Assembly (NCBI GenBank): GCA_954871525.1 | Contig: OX940866.1 | Span: 14,345,001 to 14,409,000 of the forward strand | Length of the DNA stretch: 64,000 bases | Reading direction: 5' to 3' | Origin: Parietaria judaica | Lineage: Eukaryota; Streptophyta; Magnoliopsida; Rosales; Urticaceae | Part shown: positions 23,407 to 34,955 of the stretch, one piece after another | Position numbering within the stretch: the first letter of the stretch is position 1 | How the letters are laid out: each line of letters starts with the position of its first letter | The notes under the pieces: generated by a model | Database searches by the model: none | What the model was told of the DNA's origin: nothing | The model's input: the letters and a program-made list of their open reading frames with translations, nothing else | Made by a program: the position numbers and the translations under genes

Positions 23407-24328
23407 GATACACAAACTTATTCAATTATGGTTGATGCGCTTTGCAAGCATGGTATGGTTGAAGAAGCACGAGGCGTGATTGAAAACATGGTGCAAAGAG
23501 GCGTCGAGCCTGATGTGGTAACATACAGTTCGCTTATGGAAGGCCATTGTTTACAAGGAAAAGTTGACGAGACAAGGGAAGTTTTCGACATGATGATTAG
23601 CAAAGGTTTAGAAGTTAATGTTTATTGCTATGACATTTTGATCAATGGCTACTCGAAAGATAGAAGGATCAACGTGGCACTCAATCTATTCGAAGAAATT
23701 TCATCCAGGGGGTTAGTTCCAAATGTCGTGACATATACTTTGATCATTTCCGGTCTGTGCAATGTTGGGAAAACTGAGGCAGCTTACAATTTACTTCGGA
23801 AAATGGAAGCTCGAGGTCCATAGCCGAATGTACAAACTTATGCAACTTTACTCGCTGGTTTCTTTAAATAATAGACAACTTGAAGAGGCAATGGAATTAT
23901 TTCAAAATATGGAAGAGAAGAAGTTGCCTCTCAATATTGTTGTCTATAATACACTCATTGGAGGCCTATGTAAAGCTGGATATCTTACGGAAGCAAAGAA
24001 AATATTTTTTGGCTTATCATCTAAGGGGCTGCTACTTGATGTGCGGACATATAACATAATAATTGATGCACTTCTGAACGAAGGACTCGTAGGTGAACCA
24101 ATAAAATTCCACAAAGAAATGGGAGATAACCGATGCGCACGTAATGACTGCACCTATGATCAGAGGATGCATAAAAATGATGAGATGTCAAGAGCATTGC
24201 AACTTAGAGAGGAGATGGTGATTAAAGGTTTCTTAGCGGATGCTTCAACAGCGGAATTGTTTGTTAATTTGGTTGTTTCTGGCAAATTGGATTCTTCTTT
24301 GCAACTTGTTACGCAAGAAGTTGTTTAG
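23407..24328 (+). pseudogene. PPR gene remnant, 3' part
   Basis: Continues the fragment that ends at 9180 and is collinear with residues about 265 to the end of the PPR gene at 38874. P-type repeats are visible (MVDALCKHGMVEEARG, DVVTYSSLMEGHCL, YDILINGYSKDRRI). Breaks are a TAG at 23821-23823 where the sister copy has CAG, an extra base near 23866, and a loss of about ten bases near 24155. The product would be an RNA-binding organelle protein of the RFL group if intact. Here it is non-functional. Confidence 0.88.
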
Positions 24329-24449
24329 TAAGTGTTCTTTCCCAATATATGCTTATTGTTTACCTTTTTTACATGGCATTACAACGTAGTTGCTGTCCAG
24401 AATTGTGGTTCTCACTTTTCAAGTTTTGCCATAGTTTAGAAATCGTAGT

Positions 24450-25207
24450 TGTAGAGGGGTTTTTTCACCACCCTTTTCCAGTCACAAAGATAATCACCAA
24501 ATAACAAACAAACAACAATAATTGATGAATATCTCTGTTTTATTATATTTTCCGAAATGAGCTCGGTTTTCTTCCGTTGAATAGCTGGACAGATGAAGGA
24601 TCATGAGCATAAAGTTTTCTCTGTTTCCTTAGCCTTTTCTATTACAAGATTTCTTTCTCTCTTTCCGGGCCTCTTTTCTCTATTTTTCCGAACCTTTACA
24701 AATGAGGCTTATCTTGCCTTTTATAGAGTTTACAATGCCTTCCCCTCGCATCTTTCCCGCCTTTTTTTCCCTTTAATCATTCACTCTCTGGCGTGATTTG
24801 AGGGCAGCATGGTTAATCTTTACTTTATGTCACTTCCGAGCACGCTGCCGTTATGGGTAGGTGCGCCGCATTAAATGCGCATCTCGTCAGCCGTCGTTAG
24901 GCTCTGCAGGCCTCGTCGCTGATGTTCTCATCGAGTGAGTAGGTCTGGTCAAGGGTCACTCGACCCTGCACAATCATCATGACGAAGTTCCTCGTCGGGT
25001 GTGATGGGACGCTTCATCGCAACTTGCTCTCGCATGGCTGCGTCTCCTCGTGGATGAACCTCCTCGGGGGTACCCTTCCTCGGGGATGTTCCTCCTCGGG
25101 GATAATCCCCCTCGGGTGACGAACTTCCTCGCCTCCCCTCATGTCGTTTATGGACCAAACGACACGAGTTGTGTTGAGGATGGATTTGACCAAATCCGAC
25201 CTTAACA
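24450..25207. mobile_element. Solo LTR, 758 bp
   Basis: Starts TGTAGAGGGG and ends CCTTAACA, with a perfect 5 bp duplication GTAGT at 24445-24449 and 25208-25212. The interrupted sequence (CCATAGTTT...GTTGCTGTCCGGAAT) is found uninterrupted near 26850 and 40890. There is no internal coding sequence or second LTR. The interior has a repeated CCTCGTCGGG/CCTCGGGG-like section around 24980-25130. Confidence 0.83.
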
Positions 25208-25212
25208 GTAGT

Positions 25213-26255
25213 TGCTGTCCGGAATTTGTCGTTCTCCTCTGTCCGTGATATGTTACTGCTTAACTTAGTGGATTTAATACAGAACTTTGTTGATGAATTA
25301 TTCAGTGGTTCGGGAGAAGTGTCGAATTGGACTAATCTAACTGATAATTGATGATATTTGACATTGATGTTGAGATTGATCTTCTGTTATGTTTTTTTGT
25401 TAATGATTATAAAGGTTTTAGAGTTAAAGAACCAATTAACTCCATTATAAATTCGACAAATGTCAATTTGTGATAAAACACAAATTTGAATGAAATTGTT
25501 CCTTATTTAAAAAAAAAAACCAATAATTATGCCCCAAACACTTTTAGTCTTTAAGTTAAACACTTTTGTTATTCAGTTAGAAAGTTTTTCAAAATAATTG
25601 ATTTAGACACTTTTAGTCTTCAATTTAAATAATTTTGTTCTTATGGTTAGACAGTAATAATTTAAGAAATTATACAGAAAAAATTGTCTTAATTTTTTTG
25701 GACACCTTTGGTTTTAAGTCAAACATTTTAGAGCATAATTATTGAAAGTTATTAATATAGGGAACAATTTCGTTCAAACTTCAGTTTGGGCATACAAACA
25801 GAAGTTTCTCTTCTCTAAGCAATGAATAGTGTTATTTATTATCTTTCCGTCTACTTTTCATCTTGTAAAACAAAACATTTCGAAACCTTCAAACCGAAAA
25901 GTCGTGCAGTATTAAAAACACATGAGTTTTATCCGTACGATTCCAAGAAAGACACTAAATTTATAGCCAAATACCGGGACGTATTTTCATCCACTTAACG
26001 AGTGTCTACTTTAAATCTAAAAAAATGAAAGCCCGAGCTTTTGTAGGATGGACGAGTGCCGAAGGTCGGGATACAATGACACGGGAAATGTTAACACTCG
26101 GATAGTTATCTATAAGTATTCATTTATTTATATGCATTGAGTCTGTCACAATCATTTTCATTATTACACAACAAACTTATTCAGCGTAAATTATCCCAGA
26201 AAAAACCTAGATAAAATTTACAAAAATGTTGATAAACAACCTTAAGCGTCGTATT
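25213..26255. repeat. Duplicated spacer, second copy
   Basis: No gene. From about 25409 it follows the SKIP16 downstream spacer (1340-2230) with many small gaps. It leads into the SKIP16 last-exon copy at 26256. Confidence 0.65.
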
Positions 26256-26334
26256 TCAAAAAATGTAGCCCGGTAGTTCGAGAGGAAACCGCACCACTTC
26301 AGCTCTGAACGGCTCATCTAGCGGATCTCTTAAC
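26256..26334 (-). pseudogene. SKIP16 last-exon fragment
   Basis: 79 bases nearly identical to exon 5 of SKIP16 (2280-2358), with the splice acceptor and the TGA stop conserved. Similarity continues about 60 bases into the intron side, but no other exons follow. It is a truncated duplicate. Confidence 0.87.
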
Positions 26335-28672
26335 CTGAAACCAAACATCAAACTTAGATAATGTTCAGAACAAACTTGGAGACCGGTCTGATCGATTGGA
26401 ATTCAGGACTATGGATTTATTAGAAAGGGAGAGATATTAGCCGTATATCTCCTCAAGTTAAAATAATTGATGCACTTAAATCCCTACGGTTTTTCTTTCT
26501 GGCGGCACACACCCTTAAGTTCTTATTTCATTATCAGATATACTCGCTGACAGTGCAAAAGAATGTTCATGTCTATCTATCGGAAAATGTGCAGTAAAAC
26601 TCGATATCCAATTGGATTATTTAGATTTAAAGGTTTGTGCACTTACTTGGAGATCAGTGAAGATATATTCTTATGTTATATAAGCTATGTTATAGCTTAT
26701 AGTAGGAAATAAGTATAGAAGTTATAGGAAATTACAAACCTTAAGAATAGCACAATTTTTTCCAGAATCATGGGTTGGGTATTAAAAGTCGAGTTTGTCA
26801 ATTCCGCATCAGTTTCTTCTGTGGCTAAAACTGTGGTTGCGAGTTCGCCATAGTTTTGAGGTTGCGATTGCTGTCCGGAATTTGTCATTGTTCTCTTGTC
26901 CGGGATATGTTATTACTGCTTAAAGTAGTGAATCAAATAGAGAACTTTATTAATGAAGCATTCAGTGAGTGGTTCGGGAGATGTGTCGAATTGATATTAC
27001 TTGATTTATTTAACTGATATTGATTATATTGAGATTGATATAAAGTTGATACTTATATTTTGTTGGTTAAATCATCTGTTGTGTTTTTTAATGTTTTAGA
27101 GGTGTAAAACTTGTAACACAAAAAATGAACATGAAGGTTTTGAATTGTGTTTTTTGTTGCTAAAATAGTTTCGATAATAAATCTAACAATTTATCTTGTC
27201 TCAATTTGGTTGGGTTAAATATTTTGTTGTGTTTCTATACATATCAGTAAGCTCAAACAACCCTTATAAGATATTTCTATATAATTTGCTTTTTATTTTT
27301 GGATTTACTTTTTATTAAGCAAATCTAGGTTTGGTGCTTCTTCATTTATAGCACTTTGACCCTACAACTTTGAGGCTCCACTATATAAAATAAGCTTTTA
27401 GGGGTAAAACCGGATTCAAGATACGTGTTCGTGTTCCAAGACCACGAATCTAGATCCAGAATTTGGATCCAAACAAAATAAAATCGAACCTAATTACCAG
27501 CTTTTGAGACCGCATTCTGTTTCGCCCAAGTTAGATTCTTCTTTGCAACTAGTAGGAGTTCTTTAGTGCTAAAATGCTCAAATTTATAACTTATTTTTTG
27601 TATTCACTTGCTTGCTCAAATGTCATAGTTCTGTAGCTTTGTAGTTTCCGTTAAGCTTTTAGAGTTAAGAACCAATTAACTCCATTGTTCATACATTGAC
27701 ATATAATTTTTAGGTATTATTTTATCAATTAGTATTTTTTTTCTTTCAAATCTTAAACAATGAATTAAAAACCCATTTGAGAATGAGTTAAAAGATTATA
27801 TTATTTATTGCTTTTGCTCTATCTTGTTTATTTGGTTAGAGCAGCTCTTAATTTATTGACCGAGTCAAATGATCCGTTTATTTAGTTAGATTTGAGAAGT
27901 GAGTGAACGACTTCGAATTTAATATTAAAATACAAAGCATGCTGAAATTCATGAAATAATTTATTCATAATACATTGGTGCCATTCCATATCAATTAAAC
28001 AAAAAATATTTGCGGCATAAATTTTTAAAATTATTCAAAAGTGACAATTCATTTCGAATTTAATTTATAAATAAAAAAATCTCAATCCACTGTACTTAGT
28101 TATTTGTCTTCTTTTTTTTTTCTTTTCTTTTTTTAATAAATTGTGAAAGATTAGAAATAGATTCAACTTTTAAGTTTTAAAGTTGTTCCTATAATATTTT
28201 TTGAAAATACTAAATAGTCCGAAACACCACTTTTTCAAAAGAGTGGTGTTAATAATTATAGTTAGATCTACTTTTTATCCGGTAAAAAAAAACATTTCGA
28301 TACCTTTAAACTGAAAAATTCGTAGCTATTAAAAAACATAAGTTTAATCGTACAGTTCGAAGAAAGACACTAAATTTATAGCCAAATACGGAGACGTATT
28401 ACGAGTGTCTACTTTAAATCTTTTATAAAAATAAATAAATAAATGAATAAATAAAAAAACCAATGATAGCTCGAGCTTTAATACAATGTGCGAGCGCCAA
28501 AGCTCGTGCAACTGCGACACGGGAAATGTTAGACTCGGCCAAGGTAAGCCTGCCCGAAAGTGAAGGTTGGATTATGACATTTAAAATAATGTCGGTTTAT
28601 CTAGAAACGACATAGTAAATGAAAGAGTCTGTTGCTAAACGAGAAGAAACGCATGTCGTTGTTCAACATCGG
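26335..28672. repeat. Spacer made of duplicated array segments
   Basis: No gene. 26607-27560 corresponds to the sequence downstream of the PPR gene (40735-42300), here without the MITE found there. 27650-28560 is another copy of the SKIP16 downstream spacer. 28590-28680 is a copy of the PPR 5' leader (38516-38612) up to the MULE insertion point. Confidence 0.7.
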
Positions 28673-29369
28673 TGAGGTATGGGCGAATTGTCAAAATGAC
28701 CTTAAGTGGTCGTTTTAAAAAGCGTATACCCTTATTACTGTTCATTTCGTGCATGCATACCCTTCATTAAAAGGGACGAGTAGGCCCATACGAAAGTATC
28801 TTTATTTTATGCGAAAGTAGTTCTCTTTCGTCTTATTTTATTATTTTTCCCTGCATCTTCTCTTCTTTTTATATTAATATTATCCCCGCGCTATTTTCTC
28901 CCCTCGTCTCCTATTAGCTTTCTTTTTCAACTGACCATTAGCAGAAACCTTGTCTTCTACATTGCCAAGTCTACTATCTCCTCTTCTGTTGCATTATATA
29001 ACTTCAAAAAGGTTAGTTATAACTTGCATCATTTGGTATCAGACATGTTTAGGGTAAAATACATATAGAGGTATTCCTACTTTATAGCGGTACACACTTA
29101 ACGAACTATTTTTTTTGCTCATTTATCCATATAGCGGTATATTATAAAAACTTTCAAGATAAAATACATATAGCGGCATACCTATAAAATTCATAAATAT
29201 ATAGCGGGACCTTGTATCGTATGTTATTAACATAGCGGTACTCTATTCTAAAAATTATCTAAGCGTTTTCATGTATTACCGCTATACGATGTTGTGAAGT
29301 AGCACGATTACGTATAACGTTAAAACAAATTTTGTAATTAATATAGCGGTACCCTATTCCATTTGTAGG

Positions 29370-31811
29370 ATGTCACAGCACTGTGTGGTGATCAGTTGTG
29401 GAGGACAATGGGTATTCGATCAAGATCTTCTAAAACTACGGTGGGATGGAGAAGGTGGCATGGGACAATCTATGACAGCTGAAAGGTCTTATGTGAGATA
29501 TGCTGATTTGCTTGAACAATTATACGAGAATTGTGAAATTTCATGGCAATATGATTTGAAGGTAACTTATTGCCCTACCGGCAATACTCAGCCGATAGCC
29601 CTTGGAAATGATAGAGAGTTAGAAGAATATTTGGGTGGCGTAGCGGGACCGTGGTTGAGTCAACTATACGTCAGGAAACTTGCTAAGGAAAATCATGAAG
29701 TCGAGAGAGAACAAGATGCGTTTGTTGAACATGAACCAGTCGCCCGAGAAATGTCCATTCAATCTGACAAACCTGATACGCCAGAAGCTTACCCGAATGA
29801 TGTGCCGGAAGCTTACCCGACTAATGCGCCAGAAGATCACCTGACTGATGTTACAGAAACTAACCCGACTAATGCGCCAGAAGATCATCTGACCGCTGGA
29901 GAAGACCGTGTGCCAGAAGGTGAAGAAGTGATATTGTCACAATTCATAGGGTCTTCGTCCGAGTTGCGTGGCTCACAATTCAGAGGGTGTTCGGAAATTT
30001 TTATGGTTCACAATTCAGAGGGTGTTGGTTGGACTCGTCCGAGTTTTAATGAAGAACAACCAGCGTATTGTTTTTATGACGGGATGGATCTTGAAGTAGG
30101 CTGGGAGTTTTCATCAAAGTCGGCATTGATCAAATTTGTGAGTATGGGTGCCTTTGAAGGATCATTCCAATTTATTACAACTAAGTCTACCAGATCTTTA
30201 TGGGTAGTCAAATGCGTGAGTGCTCAATGCAATTGGAAAATGCGTGTAGCACGGAGTAAGAAAAGCTGGTCGTTCCGCGTACGGACATATCAAAAGATGC
30301 ACACTTGTTCCGTAGCGACCCAACAAAATGATCATCCACAGGCCACTACAAAGATTATCGGCCATCACATTGCCCAAAAATTCCATGGCCTGAAATTACT
30401 ACCAAGCACGAAAGTGATAATGAGTCTTATGTCAAATGAGGGTTTCGATCTCAGTTACTGGAAGACTTATACTGCAAGGACTATAGCCATTGCAATGATG
30501 AAAGGCACCCCTGCTTCTAATTACGCGATGTTGCTGGATTATTTTTTTATGGTTAAAAGTTTAAACCCGGGTTCACATACAGCGATTAAAGTCACCGACG
30601 CTGGGAATTTTAAGTACTGTTTCGTGGCATTACACGCCTCTATTCAAGGATTCAGATCTTTGAGGAAGGTTATTACTATCGACGCGAGTCACTTGCATTG
30701 TCAGTACAAGGGAATATTAATAATTTCAACCGCTATGGAAGGAGATGGCCATTTATTTCCCCTACCTTTGGGTATTGCAGACACGGAGAATCGCAGATCG
30801 TGGTGCTGGTTCTTAAGACACCTTAAAAAAGCAATTCCGGACCCAGAAAATTTGGTGTTGGTATTAGATAGACACAAAGCCATTATTTACTCGTGTAAGA
30901 CAGTGTATCCTTTAGTAACCCATGGGTAATGTTGTCATCACATTGAACGCAACATGACGAAGAAGTATAAAAAGGAGGGGATAGTCGGCCATTTTTGGGA
31001 ATTGGTAAGATCGTATACAATGCCCGAGTTCGAGAAAAAATGGGATGTTTTCAGCGAAAAATATCCTGGTGCTGCAGCTTATCTCTCGGAAACATTAGAT
31101 TCAAGATCGCGATGGGCAAGAGCATACTTCGAGGGGAAAAAGTATAACATACCGACTTCAAACAACTCTGAAAGCATTAATAGTGTTCTACTGACAGCTA
31201 GAAGATTTCTCATTGTTGCCCTGTTAGACGACTGTCTTGATAAGGTAGCTAAATATATAAATAAATACCATGACAATAGTATAGAGTGTTTGAGAGACAT
31301 GTCCTCGAAAGTCACTCTGTGGATTAAAAGAAAAATTCTTAAAAACAAGATCAGATCCAAGACCATGAGGGATGAAAATATTTACGATGACATGTGGCAA
31401 GTTTCGACATTTTCCACCCCCAAATAGCCGGAAAGCACCCCCATGGAGATGGGAAACACCCCTAAAGAGCCGGAAAACACCCCCACGGAGATGGGAAACT
31501 CAAGCAACCCCGTGGACTTGGGAAACACCCGCATGGAGATGGGAAACTCAAGCACCCCAACAGAGTTGGGAAACACACCCAAAGAGCCGGAAAGCACGAT
31601 CAGGAAAAGAATCCCCCTGCTCACAAGGGAAATACAGGTACACACTGTAGTGATAGGTAGGAAGTTCTGCACGTGCCTCAGATGGCACACTAATGAATAC
31701 CTGTGTGCGCATGCCGTCTCAGCAATCTCCGTAGCTGGACTGGACCCTGAAGAATTCTGTGGCGAATTCTTGAGTTTACCAATTGGTGGCTTGCGCATTC
31801 TTTGCCAGTAA
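29370..31811 (+). pseudogene. MULE transposase with two in-frame stops
   Basis: One uninterrupted frame of 814 codons holds a TAA at 30927-30929 and a TAG at 31425-31427. The order is: an N-terminal part; an acidic section with PEAYPNDVPEAYPTNAPEDH repeats; a MuDR DNA-binding-type zinc region (residues about 240-310, CVSAQCNWKMRVAR...HTC); the MULE catalytic domain (ITIDASHLHCQYKG with Asp near residue 438, LVLDRHKAI with Asp near 500, TSNNSESINS with Glu near 601); and a SWIM zinc finger (FCTCLRWH...CAHAV). The first stop interrupts the catalytic domain. A proline/glutamate-rich minisatellite (31430-31600) lies between the catalytic and SWIM domains. The ATG follows an acceptor-like TTTGTAG, so a leader intron is possible. 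Confidence 0.9.
31430..31600 (+). repeat. Minisatellite inside the MULE transposase
   Basis: Imperfect units of about 30 bases (ACGGAGATGGGAAACTCAAG, CCTAAAGAGCCGGAAAACAC types) encode alternating TEMGNSS and PKEPENT. The frame is kept across the array. Confidence 0.8.
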
Positions 31812-33138
31812 AACCTATCCTGTTACGTGGAGAATGGGTCGTACCTTCAAGTGTACGTGAAAAATTTGGGTTGATTAAGCCGCCAATCGTCAAACCCAGT
31901 AAAATAGGACGTAGGAGGATAAAAAGATTCTGAGCATTTGAGGAAGCTAAATATAGCAAGTACTGTAGAAAATGCTTCAGCGATGGACATTTTGCTAAAA
32001 CTTTTCCTAGTGCTTAACAGTAACGATATGTTTTTCTATGAACTAAATTAGTACGCTATGGATTTTGTATGAACTTAACAGTACCGATAACCATTGATGA
32101 AATATGTTACTTTAGACAATCCTGCATAAGAATTTGTGACGGTATTTACTACCACCATTAATTTGGGTAGTTGTGTATCAAATCGAATGAATTAGGTTTA
32201 GAGGCAATAAATGAGTCTTTCCCAGCCTCATTAAGTTGGAGGTTGTATGTTGAATCGAGGAGTCTAGGGAATGAAGCAATAATAAATGTTTGCATTCATG
32301 TGATATAATATATAATTTAAACACCGGCATGCTATAATGAAAAAAAAATAAAAAATTTCAGCGTAAACTTAAAACCGCTAACTCAAACCAGTTGTAGCGG
32401 TTGACAGTATTTGGTAGCGGGGCCGTTGCATTATATAGCAGTAATAAGAATTATACCTTGATTTAACACGTCACTTAATTCTCTTCGAATATACTATAGT
32501 TTTGCACCGAAAACAACATGTTCTTATACAATTAAATATATGCCATTTGCAAAGTGTGTACGAATGATCAAAGCCTTGATGAATCCAAAGACATAAGCTT
32601 CTTCCTTGTCTTCACACATTATGCCTCAAGTTGTCGTGTTAGGATCAATTGATTTAACATTAGATGTTTTTGTTGTAATTTTATTCATACATAGGATAAA
32701 TGCGAAAGAACAATGAAAAAAAAAACGATAACTAACACTATTAAACCTTGATCCGCTATGTATCCCCGATATCCCCGCTACTGAATTATTCATATCCGCT
32801 ATCTCGTTAACATAGCGGTAATAATACTCATACCTTGATTTAACACGTCACTTAATTATCTTACAACAGGTTCTTATAAATGAATAAAAAAACCAGAACT
32901 CAACACTATAAAACCCCAATCCGCTATCTGCCCCCGATATCCCCGCTATTGCATTATTAATCTCCGCTATCTTCTATACATAGCGATAAATAATACTTCT
33001 CAAAAGTAATGCAAATACTAAGTTCTAGTGCTTGTGCAAAAAATGAGTATTTCCCAGCCTATATAAATATAACAAACCCTTATAGAAAATATAAGCTTCA
33101 TTCCACATCTCTCTCCACAGATTTTGTTCCTCCATGAT
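31812..33138. other. Non-coding MULE interior with TAGCGG motifs
   Basis: No gene. Two related segments (about 32390-32560 and 32745-33000) contain ACCTTGATTTAACACGTCAC and CCGCTAT / ATAGCGGTA motifs in both orientations. Confidence 0.55.
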
Positions 33139-33260
33139 AATATTGTATGAATGCACCGCCGATGGTTTTCCCACATTTTATCAGCACTTTATGTTGTTTC
33201 TGCCGCAGTGCATTCATACAATATTTACAGGGGTGTTCATTTTGACTGGGAAAACCCTTG
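33060..33260 (+). ncRNA. Candidate hairpin RNA locus 1
   Basis: A TATATAAATA box near 33061-33070 precedes a leader and an 18 bp perfect inverted repeat, 33139-33156 with 33208-33225 (arm AATATTGTATGAATGCAC), around a 51-base loop. The stem includes GAATGCAC of a GAATGCACCGCCGA motif that recurs at locus 2. A short open frame (33134-33340) overlaps it, so a small peptide gene is an alternative. Confidence 0.35.
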
Positions 33261-33734
33261 ACACCACCATCCCGACGTCCAAGTTATTATTTCTAAATAT
33301 ATTATTGCATATTATTTATATTGTTAATTATTTTTATTAATACATTGACATATATTTTTTCATTTTGGCAGGGAACGAGCCGGCCTACGCACTATCACGT
33401 CTTGTACGATGAAAATTGATTAAGCGAGGATGGACTTCAAATCCTACACATGAGCCGGCTCTGGTGTTTATTATTTTGTGTTTTTGAAGAAGATTTTTGT
33501 AGTCAAAGATTTATAAGGTGGTAGTCTATGTAGAAGATGGACAAATGTGGCATTCTAGCTGTATGTTTTGAATTTTGATACGAAAAAGCATGTTTACTTG
33601 AATTCTTTTCGAATATATTTATATATATATAAAGTTTTAAAGTCATTATGCTAGTCCAATATATTCTATTCAAAATGAGCATTGTCGGGATGTGTGTCTT
33701 TTTATTCGAAGTACCAAAATATCCTTCTCTCGAT

Positions 33735-33774
33735 ATAAATAGAAAAAACCCTAAAAAAGGGTATCAATCTCTGC

Positions 33775-33814
<40 letters not shown>

Positions 33815-33960
33815 CATCATAGGAATAAATGCAGAATGCACCGCCGAAGCTGTGATCACCTACCCCGGCATCGTATTACCAAAATGTTAGCTTGTCCTTC
33901 AAAACTAACATTTTGGTGATCCGATGCCAGAGAATGTGCTCTCGGTAAATGTGTCCTATA
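33735..33960 (+). ncRNA. Candidate hairpin RNA locus 2
   Basis: A TATAAATA box at 33737-33744 is followed by a CT microsatellite (33780-33808) and then a 24-base inverted repeat, 33867-33890 with 33905-33928, around a 14-base loop. The arms pair at 23 of 24 positions, counting one G-U pair. The stem carries ACCAAAATGTTAG. Length and layout are like a plant MIR gene or a small fold-back, but I recognise no known miRNA. A short peptide frame ends within the 5' arm. Confidence 0.35.
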
Positions 33961-34794
33961 TAAGATAAGTCCTATGAAAACAGTGTATCAATTACATTCA
34001 TACTAATACAATTACATAATTTGGGCTTTTCTTACATAATACTATACCGCTATAGATACTCCTACAAATACTAGTACATAATATTAATTCCTTAGCGTTC
34101 TTAATTCCTTGATTTCTCGTGCGTTCTGATTTCTCACTTGAACAACAACCATAAAACGAGTAAAAACAATATGAACATTAATTTTCCCCAACTGATTGAC
34201 TCCTGTCTTCGTACATGAATGGGTTCTGGATCAACCCAATCAACAAAATCGCTACCACAACCACATTGTCCTGTAAAAGACAAAGTAATCGATATCTAAT
34301 TTATTGAAAAAAATGGATAAATCAAGTCGTCAATGGATTCAGGGTTATACCTTCACACAACACCAAAATCTTCTACCGGGATTTCTCTCTGTCCTTGACG
34401 TTAATATTGCAAGACTATTACCACATTTGCTGCAAAATCTATCACAATGTAAATTTGACATAGTTGAGCTGTTAATTCTCACCATGATGATTTAGGGTCG
34501 GTGAGTATGGGGTCCGTGATGATTTAGGGTTTTTGTGAAAATAACTTCCTAAAAGACCGAATTCCTTTTGGATTATTTTTTGTCTTCTACTAGGACTTCT
34601 TTTGATAGGGGTGCCCGTGAATGGAAACGTGGCTGATTGTGGACCAATCCTTTAATAGAGGATACTTTACACTAGCGGGAACACTATCAGTATAGCGGTA
34701 AGTGCAAGTATATTAACTAGCGGGAGTGATTTATATTTACTAGCGGAAACGTTTTCTAATAGAACTAAAATCATAGTGTTCCAAAATTAACATG

Positions 34795-34955
34795 GTCATA
34801 TTAACATAGTTGTCCAAAATATTACAATAGTTGTCCAAAATATTAAAACATACTAAAACATGGCGCTGGAATAGTTGTCCAAAATATTAAAACATACTAA
34901 AATATTAACATAGTTGTCCAAAATATTACAACAGTTAGAATAGTTGTCCAAATAT
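34795..34955. repeat. Tandem ATAGTTGTCCAAAATATT repeat
   Basis: Five copies of ATAGTTGTCCAAAATATTA, irregularly spaced, lie at the 3' end of the Ulp1-like gene. Confidence 0.75.

Noticed and set aside
24391..25235. AGTTGCTGTCC(A/G)GAATT at both sides of the 24.45 kb insertion as a long target duplication
   Set aside because: The 5 bp GTAGT with TG...CA ends fits better; the longer similarity is part of the duplicated spacer.
29664..29888. Minus-strand frame with repeated ISRVSF-like motif
   Set aside because: Shadow of the repeated acidic section of the MULE transposase.
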